Assembly: GCA_963678705.1 (NCBI GenBank)
Contig: CAVMBN010000096.1
Span: forward strand, 62,001 to 126,000
From: Panorpa germanica
Taxonomy: Eukaryota; Arthropoda; Insecta; Mecoptera; Panorpidae
Length of the DNA: 64,000 nucleotides
Direction of reading: 5' to 3'
The notes beneath the pieces are model-generated. The model saw nothing but the letters and a program-made list of their open reading frames with translations, had not been told where the DNA came from and ran no database searches. This document shows positions 25,632 to 37,100 of this stretch, in pieces; position 1 is the stretch's first letter, and the number at the start of each line of letters is the position of its first letter. The translations under genes were made by a program, and so were the position numbers.

Positions 25632-25632
25632 A

Positions 25633-25972
25633 TGTTTGGGTTTGGGTGTCTTTTTCTATACATTTAAGTTAAACACCCAATTTATAATATTGAATAATTT
25701 TGCTGATGTTTCGTAATAAAAATCATTGGTAATTAACAACAATTAATTGTATTAATTTAATATAATTAATTAAACCTTTATTGAAATAATACTAATGCGA
25801 CAAAATGAACATGCTTTATTAAGCTAATAAAAATGAATGAATAACTGAAAACAAATGATTCTAATTAATGATTTTACAATTTTAAAAGGTTACTAAGATA
25901 ATAAATAAATTTGACAATAAAGAAATTTATAAATATTTAATAGAAGGTAAATGTTTATTTGTTTCTTTAACA
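25633..25972 (-). repeat. Central shared LTR, insertion 1
   Basis: Full 340-bp LTR with TG...CA ends, flanked on both sides by internal sequence and without GCTAT. It serves as the 5' LTR of unit 1 and the 3' LTR of unit 2. The lack of a target duplication here shows the two units did not insert separately. Confidence 0.92.
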
Positions 25973-25984
25973 TACTCCCCCCGT
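25973..25984 (-). promoter_or_regulatory. Polypurine tract (unit 2)
   Basis: Copy of the ACGGGGGGAGTA tract (minus strand) abutting the central LTR. Confidence 0.83.
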
Positions 25985-26054
25985 TGATGTATCGGCAGGT
26001 GCATCAATATTGTCTAAGGGTAGTAAGGCAAATTTTATTACGGCTCTAGTAGTT

Positions 26055-26309
26055 TCACCATATTGTGTGTTTTAATACTGCTACTCGTGCTTGTGAATCT
26101 GTGCCTGGTAATGATTTTATTATTTGTCCTAATGCCCATTGGGTTGGTGGCATATTGTCTTCATTAATTAAGACCAGAGATCCTATTTTAATGTCTGGAC
26201 TAGTAGTTGTCTTCCATTTGCTTCTTTGTTGGCAGTGATTGATATAATCAGATGACAATCTTTTCCAGTAATGTTGGATACAATCTTGTATATGAGAGAA
26301 TCGTTGCAT
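26055..26309 (-). pseudogene. Integrase C-terminal fragment (unit 2)
   Basis: Same 84-codon DUF5641-like fragment as at 20836-21090, with the same residues and the same stop, 5219 bp further right. Confidence 0.85.
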
Positions 26310-26525
26310 TTTATTTAAATTAACTGGAGGTTGCGCTGCTGGTGTGATACTAGTAATGAGGCGACCGATAATTAAGTATCCAGGGGTGATAGGATTTAAT
26401 TAGTTAGGGTCAGAGGACATAGCATATAATGATCGGGAATTTAAGATTGCTTTTACTTTTGTCAAAAGAGTATATAAATCTTTATAAGAAAGATAACTGT
26501 TCATTAGAACTTTTTTTTCAAATGA

Positions 26526-26903
26526 CTAAGTAGATTTTACATTCGTTTCCCACAGCCTACCAAAATGTGGAGGTCTGAGTTGTATGAATTTCCAAGTAAT
26601 GGATAATTCAGAAGCAGAAACTGCAAGTTTAGAAGTCTTTGACTCATTAGCAAGAAATTTTGCTAAAATATTGTTAGTTCCCACAAAGTTAGTTCCATTA
26701 TCGGAGTATATAGTGTAAGGATTTCCACAGCGAAATATAAACCGATTAAGTGCTGCGAGGAAACATTGAGTCAATTCCGTAACAAATTCAAAATGAATTG
26801 CTTTAGTAGTAAAGTATATATATAAAAAAAATGTAAGCTGCTTTAATGAAAGCTCCTTAAAAGTCCTTACCGATTTTTAAATATTATCGGACCGGCATAA
26901 TTA
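26526..26903 (-). pseudogene. Integrase core fragment, broken (unit 2)
   Basis: Copy of the broken integrase core: SDNGTNF and the GRLWE region are present, the upstream motif is NYAGP, and the zinc domain is absent. It shares the same lesions as unit 1, so these predate the doubling of the element. Confidence 0.87.
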
Positions 26904-26915
26904 ATATTATATTAA

Positions 26916-29537
26916 TTAAGGTTTACATTTAAAAGGCCACAAATCCGAAGATTGTTTAAACCAGAAAAGGCATGACCAACACCATAAATAATTATTTATG
27001 ACTTGGTTAGCAATTGTACCATAGGAAATATAATCAGCAGGGTTACTGTCTTTAGGTATGTGACTCCATTGAAACGGGTCATTCATAATTGATTGTATTT
27101 CAGAGATACGATTAGCTATAAATACCTTTAAAGTATGTGGTGAAAGTTTTAACCAAGATAATACTATTGTCGAATCAGACCAAAGTATAACTTTATTAAT
27201 CTTGATAGGTAGAGTGCTTATTAATTTTTGAGTAATTTTACTCAATATTAAAGCTGAGCATAACTCTGAACAAGGAATGCTAAGTATTTTTAGTGGTGCA
27301 ACCTTAGATATAGAATGTACTAACGATAATTGTGAATCGCCTTGAATGTTAAAAGATTTAAAATATACGCAGGCGCCATAAGCCTCTTCTGAGGCATCAC
27401 AAAAATCATGTAACTCTATATTAATGCAGTCTAAGATTATAACTTTCCTAAGTATTGAAAAGTTATTTAATTCTGGTAAATTTTGTATTAATGTTAACCA
27501 AAATTTAATCAAAATTTGTGGTAATTCATCATCCCAATTCAATTTATGTAACCATAATGTTTGAATCATAATTTTAAATGGAATGATGCAAGGTGATAGT
27601 AATCCTAATGGATTAAATATTTTGGGAATAAATAACAAAATATTGCGTTTAGCATATTTATTAGGTGGCTTTAAAGTAATATTATACTTAAAGGTGTCGG
27701 ATTCAGAATCCCATTTTACCCCAAGGGTCTTGACATTTTCCGATTCATTAGAATCGATTATAAAATGTTTATCCGAGTTAGTACCTTTGATACCTGATAA
27801 TAATATGTGTGAATTTGATATCCAATTTCTTAATTTAAAACCAGTGCTGTACAAAATTAGATTATTTTTATGACAGCGTTCAGCAATTTGCTTCAGGTTT
27901 GGATTATTGAAATGTGGATATTCTAGTTTGATGTGTTTAGGAATCACAAAGTTTGAAATATTTATTTCAGAGTGTGGTATTTTATTAGTTATTTTGTCCA
28001 TAACTAGACAATTAAACTGTGTAGTTAAAGAATGTATATTTACATTTATTTTAGAAGTGACATTTGTAGATGCATTGCCAATTCCAGATATAACTACACT
28101 AGTATTCATTAAGTTATTACTTAATTTATGAGCTAAATGTTTAGTTATATAACTGGTTTGACTTCCATTATCAAGTAATGCCCTTGCTATAACCGATTTA
28201 CCTTTATCATCAATGTCTTCAACTAATGCTGTTGAATGCAAAGTTTGATTAGCATTTAGAGTTTGAGATGTGAAAGTATCACTAGAGGTGGGTGAAATAG
28301 CTAAATCATTTTGAGGTGGTTTAGAGGTCGAAGGAGATAAATGCAACAAAGTATGATGCATCTTTTCACATACATTACATGAGTATTTTGAAGTGCATTT
28401 TTTAGTAAGGTGACCTTTTCTCATACAGTTCAAACATAAATTATGTTTTCTGGCTTGTTTAATACGTGAACTTACTGTCCAATTAGAAAATATCTTGCAT
28501 TGGTCGACTGGGTGATTGCCATTACAAAAATAGCATTTATTATTCTGAGAAACTATTACAGATTTCTGAGACTTGGGTTTCGCACTAACTTTTAAATATT
28601 CACTTTGCTCATCAATTTCATGGGCGCGTTTCAACATGCTTGATAGAAGTGAATCAATAGTTAGAAAATCACTTTTAGGGCTTTGAGACAAATGCCATTG
28701 AGCTTTAGTGGAAGAATCTAACTTTTTGAAAATTAAAGCAGTAGTATATTGATCCCAACGTTTTTCAGATAAATGAGGAATACTATTTTCCAAAGACTTT
28801 ACATATTTTCTAATGAGGGATGCTGTGGTTCTCAAGTTATCACTACATTCTAAATTTAAATTAGGGATATTTAAAAATGAATTAATGTGATCAGAAATTC
28901 TTTGCTTTGTACTGTCGTACATTTCAAGCAAAAGTTCCCAGCATAAATTGTAGTTTTTGCCATCAATTTTTTCGTGTAATATGTTATCAAGTGCTTCACC
29001 CTTTAAATAACTTCTAAGCAAATGAAGCTTTTTGAGATTAGAAAAATTAACTTGACTGTGAATCAAGCTTATATAATTTGATTTAAAGGCATTCCAACTT
29101 GCAATATCACCGTAGAAAGTAGGTACAGAAGTATGAGGTTTTTCAATATTGTTATTAGTATGATTGCATGAATTACTTATATTTAGAGATGATTCCGGTT
29201 CAGGATCAGGAAGTATTTCATTTACTACGGACTCTATATCTACATATTTATTGTAAAGATCAGCACGTATATCATTTATTCTTTTTATTTCAGAATCGTT
29301 ATCAATATTTAATTCCAGTAATGAAGTGCAAGTTTCTTGTAATTCATCAAACAGAGGAAAACATATTTTTTTAAAACATCTTATTTTATAAATATTATAA
29401 GTAGAAGGATCATCTACATTTATTTTATCAATTAATTTGATATGAATATCTAAAGTAGATTGAATGCAATGCAATTTAGCATTTAGTTTTCTTAATACTG
29501 CCATGATGATAATAAATATTATTGAATATTTAATCAA
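26916..29537 (-). pseudogene. Gag-protease-RNase H polyprotein, RT core deleted (unit 2)
   Basis: The 873-codon frame has the same protein sequence as the copy at 21697-24318, including the in-frame loss of the RT palm and the DNGSQ protease motif. Likely Gag start is the ATG at 29504. The doubling is therefore recent relative to the mutation rate, or is maintained by gene conversion. Confidence 0.9.
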
Positions 29538-29557
29538 AACAGTAAATAATTTATGTA

Positions 29558-30052
29558 TATACCTAACAACTTTGTGGGGTTGCGGTATAGATGATTAAAA
29601 ATATACGTATAAAATCAACTTTGTGGGGTTGACGTATATTTAGATTAATGTATATACCTATGAAATCAACTTTGTGGGGTTGAGGTATAAATTAAATATA
29701 GTATATACCTATAAAATCAACTCTATGAGGTTGAGGTATAAGTGATTAAACATATACGTATGAAATCAACTCTATGAGGTTGACGTATATTTAAATTAAT
29801 GTATGTATATACCTATTAAATCAACTCTATGAGGTTGAGGTATAAATGATTAAACATATACGTATGAAATCAACTCTATGAGGTTGACGTATATTTAAAT
29901 TAATGTATGTATATACCTATTAAATCAACTCTATGAGGTTGAGGTATAAATGATTAAACATATACGTATGAAATCAACTCTATGAGGTTGACGTATATTT
30001 AAATTAATGTATGTATATACCTATTAAATCAACTCTATGAGGTTGAGGTATA
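29558..30052 (-). repeat. Ten-hairpin leader array (unit 2)
   Basis: Same ten alternating TATACCT and TATACGT hairpins in the same order as in unit 1. No unit has been gained or lost, although short tandem arrays usually change copy number quickly. Confidence 0.87.
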
Positions 30053-30303
30053 AGTGACCATTTCTATGAGAACGAATGTAAAATATAATATTAAAAGCAA
30101 TTATAAATAAGATGCAAATGGGGTTATTAATTATTTATCGGTAACATCAAAACTAGATCATATATGCAGTATTTTTATGCTCCAGATAATCAATTCCCAG
30201 CTATGTTGTAGTGTAATATGCAGAATTTCAATATTTTACCTCATAATCAATTTTCGAAGATGGTGTGGATTCATTTTGTTCAATTCACAATAGCTGTTCA
30301 AAA
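30053..30303 (-). other. Leader spacer with no recognised content (unit 2)
   Basis: Copy of the 250-bp spacer between the hairpin array and the minisatellite. Nothing recognisable. Confidence 0.55.
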
Positions 30304-30698
30304 ATGGTTGGTTGACAACATCCGTTGCTCAATGGAACAATGGTTGGTTGACGACATCCGTTGCTATAAGCACCAATGGTTGGTTGATAACATCCGTTGC
30401 TCAATGGAACAATGGTTGGTTGACGACATCCGTTGCTATAAGCACCAATGGTTGGTTGATAACATCCGTTGCTCAATGGAACAATGGTTGGTTGACGACA
30501 TCCGTTGCTATAAGCACCAATGGTTGGTTGATAACATCCGTTGCTCAATGGAACAATGGTTGGTTGACGACATCCGTTGCTATAAGCACCAATGGTTGTT
30601 TTATGACATCCGTTGTTATATGCAACAATAGTTGCTTGACGACATCCGTTGTTATAAGGACCAAATGGTTAATTTACGATATCCGGCTCGAAGGACCA
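30304..30698 (-). repeat. 36-bp PBS-like minisatellite (unit 2)
   Basis: Same eleven-unit array as in unit 1 with the same unit order. It ends in the primer site at 30681-30698. Confidence 0.88.
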
Positions 30699-30699
30699 A

Positions 30700-30818
30700 T
30701 GTTTGGGTTTGGGTGTCTTTTTCTATACATTTAAGTTAAACACCCAATTTATAATATTGAATAATTTTGCTGATGTTTCGTAATAAAAATCATGTAACTC
30801 TATATTAATGCATTAACA
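30700..30818 (-). repeat. Hybrid mini-LTR (unit 2)
   Basis: Same 94 + 19 + 6 bp chimera as at 25481-25599. Its presence at the outer end of the composite shows it belongs to the repeating unit and is not a scar of the doubling. Confidence 0.87.
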
Positions 30819-30850
30819 TACTCCCCCCGTGGTTCCGGCTCGAAGGACCA
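30819..30850 (-). promoter_or_regulatory. Fused polypurine tract and second primer site (unit 2)
   Basis: Polypurine tract (30819-30830) directly joined to the tRNA-Tyr-like primer site (30831-30850), one base from the outer LTR. This primer site abuts the true 5' LTR and is probably the one used. Confidence 0.85.
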
Positions 30851-30851
30851 A

Positions 30852-31191
30852 TGTTTGGGTTTGGGTGTCTTTTTCTATACATTTAAGTTAAACACCCAAT
30901 TTATAATATTGAATAATTTTGCTGATGTTTCGTAATAAAAATCATTGGTAATTAACAACAATTAATTGTATTAATTTAATATAATTAATTAAACCTTTAT
31001 TGAAATAATACTAATGCGACAAAATGAACATGCTTTATTAAGCTAATAAAAATGAATGAATAACTGAAAACAAATGATTCTAATTAATGATTTTACAATT
31101 TTAAAAGGTTACTAAGATAATAAATAAATTTGACAATAAAGAAATTTATAAATATTTAATAGAAGGTAAATGTTTATTTGTTTCTTTAACA
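30852..31191 (-). repeat. 5' LTR of composite, insertion 1
   Basis: Full 340-bp LTR. It ends TTAACA at 31191 and is followed at once by GCTAT and normal satellite. Confidence 0.93.
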
Positions 31192-31196
31192 GCTAT
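31192..31196. repeat. Target-site duplication GCTAT, right, insertion 1
   Basis: Exact match to 20409-20413. It continues into ATATAATATG, the normal satellite sequence after this pentamer. Confidence 0.92.
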
Positions 31197-34100
31197 ATAT
31201 AATATGAAATTAAAATTAATAATAACTTTTACATTTTTTGAACTTGCAGTTGTACTAACTGTGTCTCTTTTACACAAAAATTGTAGTGATGGAACTAAAA
31301 AAATAAATTTTTTAAAATATTAATACATTTCTGTTACTTTAAAATACATTTAGATTGTGTGGTAAAGTAAAATTCAATACAAAAAAATAAATTTTTACAT
31401 ACAAATATATGGTTTAAAGTTATAAAATTTTGTTTTATTTTATCATGCACATTTGTATACACAAGTGCTGCTATATATAATATGAAATTAAAATTATTAT
31501 TAACTTTTATATTTTTTGTATTTGCAGTTGTACCAACTGTGTCTCTTTTACTCAAAAATAGTAATGATGGAACTAAAAAAATAAAAATTTTAAAATAATA
31601 ACACATTTCTGTTACTTTAAAATAGCTTAAGAGTGAGTGATAACGTGACATTCTATAAAAAAAAATACAATTTAACATACAATTATATGGTTAAAAGTTA
31701 TTAAATAGTTTTTATTTTATTATAACATGCACATTTGTTCACACAAGTGCTGCTATATATAAAATGAAATTAAAATTAATAATAACTTTTATATTTTTTG
31801 AACTTGCAGTTGTACTAACTGTGTCTCTTTTACACAAAAATTGTAGTGATGGAACTAAAAAAACAGAAATTTTAAATATTAATACATTTCTGTTACTTTA
31901 AAATACATTTAGATTGTGTGGTAAAGTGAAATTCAATACAAAAAAATAAATTTTTACATACAAATATATGGTTAAAAGTTATAAAATTTTGTTTTATTCT
32001 TTCATGCACATTTGTATACACAAGTGCTGCTATATATAATATGAAATTAAAATTATTATTAACTTTTATATTTTTTGTACTTGCAGTAGTACCAACTGTG
32101 TCTCTTTTTTTCAAAAATAGTAATGATAAAACTTAAAAAAATTAAATTTTTAAAATAATAACACATTTCTGTTACTTTAAAATAGCTTAAGAGTGGGTGA
32201 TAACGTGACATTCTGTACAAAAAAATACATTTTTACATACAATTATATGGTTAAAAGTTATTAAATAGTTTTTTTTTTATTATAACTTGCACATTTGTTC
32301 ACACAAGTGCTGCTATATATAATATGAAATTAAAATTAATAATAACATTTATATTTTTTGAACTTGCAGTTGTACTAACTGTGTCTCTTTTACACAAAAA
32401 TTGTAGTGATGGAACTAAAAAAATAAAAATTTTAAAATATTAATACATTTCTGTTACTTTAAAATACATTTAGATTGTGTGGTATAGTGAAATTCAATAC
32501 AAAAAAATAAATTTTTACATACAAATATATGGTTAAAAGTTATAAAATTTTGTTTTATTTTATCATGCACATTTGTATACACAAGTGCTGCTATATATAA
32601 TATGAAATTAAAATTATTATTAACTTTTATATTTTTTGTACTTGCAGTTGTACAAACTGTGTCTTTTCTACCCAAAAATAGTAATGATGGAACTAAAAAA
32701 ATAAAATTTTTGAAATAATCACATTTCTGTTACTTTAAAATAGCTTAAGAGTGGGTGATAACGTGACATTCTATACAAAAAAATACATTTTTACATACAA
32801 TTATATGGTTAAAAGTTATTAAATAGTTTTTTTATATTATAACATGCACATTTGTTCACACAAGTGCTGCTATATATAATATAAATTTAAAATTATTATT
32901 AACTTTTATATTTTTTATGCTTGCAGTTGTACCAACTGTGTCTTTTTTACTCAAAAGTAGTAATGATAGAACTAAAAAAATAAAAATTTTAAAATAATAA
33001 CACATTTGTGTTACTTTAAAATAGCTTAAGAGTGGGTGATAACGTGACATTCTATACAAAAAAATACATTTTCACATACAATTATATGGTTAAAAGTTAT
33101 TAAATAGTTTTTTTTTATTATAACATGCACATTTGTTCACACAAGTGCTGCTTATATAATATGAAATTAAAATTATTATTAACTTTTATATTTTTTATAC
33201 TTGCAGATGTACCAACTGTGTCTTTTTTACACAAAAATAGTAATGATGGAACTAAAAAAATAAAAATTTTAAAATATTAATACATTTCTGTTACTTTAAA
33301 ATAGCTTAAGAGTGGGTGTTAACGTGACATATTTTACAAGAAAATACATTTTTACATACAATTATATGGTTGAAAGTTAATAAATAGTTTTTTTTTATTA
33401 TAACATGCACATTTGTTTACACAAGTGCTACTATATATAATGTGAAATTAAAATTAATAAAAACATTTATATTTTTTGAACTTGCAGTTGTACTAACTGT
33501 GTCTCTTTTACACAAAAATTGTAGTGATGGAACTAAAAAAATAAAAATTTAAAATATTAATACATTTCTGGTACTTCAAAATTGCTTAAGAGTGGGTGAT
33601 AACGTGACATTTTATACAAAAAAATACATTTTTAAATACAATTATATGGTTAAAAGTTATTAAATAGTTTTTTTTATTATAACATGCACATTTGTTAACA
33701 CAAGTGCTGCTATATATAATATGAAATTAAAATTATTATTAACTTTTATATTTTTTATACTTGCAGTTGTACCAACTGTGTTTCTTTTACACAAAAATTG
33801 TAGTGATGGAACTAAAAAAATAAAAAATTTAAAATATTAATACATTTCTGTTACTTTAAAATACATTTAGATTGTGTGGTAAAGTGAAATTCAATACAAA
33901 AAAATAAATTTTTACATACAAATATATGGTTAAAAGTTATAAAATTTTGTTTTATTTTATCATGCACATTTGTATACACAAGTGCTGCTATATATAATAT
34001 GAAATTAAAATTATTATTAACTTTTATATTTTTTGTATTTGCAGTTGTACCAACTGTGTCTCTTTTACTCAAAAATAGTAATGATGGAACTAAAAAAATA

Positions 34101-37100
34101 AAATTTTTAAAACAATAACACATTTCTGTAACTTTAAAATAGCTTAAGAGTGGGTGATAGCGTGACATTCTATACAAAAAAATACATTTTTACATACAAT
34201 TATATGGTTAAAAGTTATTAAATAGTTTTTTTTTTATTATAACATGCACATTTGTTCACACAAGTGCTGCTATATATAATATGAAATTAATTATTATTAA
34301 CATATATATTTTTTATACTTGCAGTTGTACCAACTGTGTCTTTGTTACTCAAAAATAGTAATGGATGAACTAAAAAAATAAAAATTTTAAAATATTAATA
34401 CATTTCTGTTACTTTCAAATAGCTTAAGAGTGGGTGTTAACGTGACATTCTATACAAAAAAATACATTTTTACATACAATTATATGGTTAAAAGTTATTA
34501 AATAGTTTTTTTCTTATTATAACATGCACATTTGTTCACACAAGTGCTGCTATATATAATATGAAATTAAAATTAATAATAACTTTTACATTTTTTGAAC
34601 TTGCAGTTGTACTAACTGTGTCTCTTTTACACAAAAATTGTAGTGATGGAACTAAAAAAATAAAATTTTTAAAATATTAATACATTTCTGTTACTTTAAA
34701 ATACATTTAGATTGTGTGGTAAAGTAAAATTCAATACAAAAAAATAAATTTTTACATACAAATATATGGTTTAAAGTTATAAAATTTTGTTTTATTTTAT
34801 CATGCACATTTGTATACACAAGTGCTGCTATATATAATATGAAATTAAAATTATTATTAACTTTTATATTTTTTGTATTTGCAGTTGTACCAACTGTGTC
34901 TCTTTTACTCAAAAATAGTAATGATGGAACTAAAAAAATAAAAATTTTAAAATAATAACACATTTCTGTTACTTTAAAATAGCTTAAGAGTGAGTGATAA
35001 CGTGACATTCTATAAAAAAAAATACAATTTAACATACAATTATATGGTTAAAAGTTATTAAATAGTTTTTATTTTATTATAACATGCACATTTGTTCACA
35101 CAAGTGCTGCTATATATAAAATGAAATTAAAATTAATAATAACTTTTATATTTTTTGAACTTGCAGTTGTACTAACTGTGTCTCTTTTACACAAAAATTG
35201 TAGTGATGGAACTAAAAAAACAGAAATTTTAAATATTAATACATTTCTGTTACTTTAAAATACATTTAGATTGTGTGGTAAAGTGAAATTCAATACAAAA
35301 AAATAAATTTTTACATACAAATATATGGTTAAAAGTTATAAAATTTTGATTTATTCTTTCATGCACATTTGTATACACAAGTGCTGCTATATATAATATG
35401 AAATTAAAATTATTATTAACTTTTATATTTTTTGTACTTGCAGTAGTACCAACTGTGTCTCTTTTTTTCAAAAATAGTAATGATAAAACTTAAAAAAATT
35501 AAATTTTTAAAATAATAACACATTTCTGTTACTTTAAAATAGCTTAAGAGTGGGTGATAACGTGACATTCTGTACAAAAAAATACATTTTTACATACAAT
35601 TATATGGTTAAAAGTTATTAAATAGTTTTTTTTTTATTATAACTTGCACATTTGTTCACACAAGTGCTGCTATATATAATATGAAATTAAAATTAATAAT
35701 AACATTTATATTTTTTGAACTTGCAGTTGTACTAACTGTGTCTCTTTTACACAAAAATTGTAGTGATGGAACTAAAAAAATAAAAATTTTAAAATATTAA
35801 TACATTTCTGTTACTTTAAAATACATTTAGATTGTGTGGTATAGTGAAATTCAATACAAAAAAATAAATTTTTACATACAAATATATGGTTAAAAGTTAT
35901 AAAATTTTGTTTTATTTTATCATGCACATTTGTATACACAAGTGCTGCTATATATAATATGAAATTAAAATTATTATTAACTTTTATATTTTTTGTACTT
36001 GCAGTTGTACAAACTGTGTCTTTTCTACCCAAAAATAGTAATGATGGAACTAAAAAAATAAAATTTTTGAAATAATCACATTTCTGTTACTTTAAAATAG
36101 CTTAAGAGTGGGTGATAACGTGACATTCTATACAAAAAAATACATTTTTACATACAATTATATGGTTAAAAGTTATTAAATAGTTTTTTTATATTATAAC
36201 ATGCACATTTGTTCACACAAGTGCTGCTATATATAATATAAATTTAAAATTATTATTAACTTTTATATTTTTTATGCTTGCAGTTGTACCAACTGTGTCT
36301 TTTTTACTCAAAAGTAGTAATGATAGAACTAAAAAAATAAAAATTTTAAAATAATAACACATTTGTGTTACTTTAAAATAGCTTAAGAGTGGGTGATAAC
36401 GTGACATTCTATACAAAAAAATACATTTTCACATACAATTATATGGTTAAAAGTTATTAAATAGTTTTTTTTTATTATAACATGCACATTTGTTCACACA
36501 AGTGCTGCTTATATAATATGAAATTAAAATTATTATTAACTTTTATATTTTTTATACTTGCAGATGTACCAACTGTGTCTTTTTTACACAAAAATAGTAA
36601 TGATGGAACTAAAAAAATAAAAATTTTAAAATATTAATACATTTCTGTTACTTTAAAATAGCTTAAGAGTGGGTGTTAACGTGACATATTTTACAAGAAA
36701 ATACATTTTTACATACAATTATATGGTTGAAAGTTAATAAATAGTTTTTTTTTATTATAACATGCACATTTGTTTACACAAGTGCTACTATATATAATGT
36801 GAAATTAAAATTAATAAAAACATTTATATTTTTTGAACTTGCAGTTGTACTAACTGTGTCTCTTTTACACAAAAATTGTAGTGATGGAACTAAAAAAATA
36901 AAAATTTAAAATATTAATACATTTCTGGTACTTCAAAATTGCTTAAGAGTGGGTGATAACGTGACATTTTATACAAAAAAATACATTTTTAAATACAATT
37001 ATATGGTTAAAAGTTATTAAATAGTTTTTTTTATTATAACATGCACATTTGTTAACACAAGTGCTGCTATATATAATATGAAATTAAAATTATTATTACC

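Larger units (their letters stand above)
9217..31191. repeat. 21,975-bp tandem duplication, copy 1 (40 monomers + retroelement)
   Basis: Every landmark here recurs exactly 21,975 bp to the right: satellite markers (9359 to 31334, 12716 to 34691, 19712 to 41687), all six LTR and coding landmarks, and the private chimeric dimer. The only base difference I found while reading is position 12308 (A) against 34283 (G). I did not compare every base. The block contains 11,197 bp of satellite followed by the 10,778-bp composite element. It may be a recent unequal crossover or an assembly duplication. Confidence 0.9.
20414..31191 (-). mobile_element. Composite tandem BEL/Pao LTR retrotransposon, insertion 1
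   Basis: A 10,778-bp insertion on the minus strand, made of two 5219-bp units plus one closing LTR: LTR, internal, LTR, internal, LTR. Full LTRs lie at 20414-20753, 25633-25972 and 30852-31191. It begins TG, ends CA and is flanked by GCTAT. BEL/Pao assignment rests on a DUF1759-like Gag, three zinc knuckles, a DNGSQ aspartic protease motif, a BEL-type RNase H, an SDNGTNF integrase core piece and a DUF5641-like integrase tail. The RT core is deleted and the integrase is broken, so the element is non-autonomous. The two internal halves keep a constant offset and looked the same wherever I compared them. This suggests doubling by LTR-LTR recombination after or shortly before insertion. Confidence 0.93.

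Noticed and set aside
20414-31191. Two independent retroelement insertions side by side
   Set aside because: The central LTR is shared and lacks a target duplication, while the outer ends share GCTAT.
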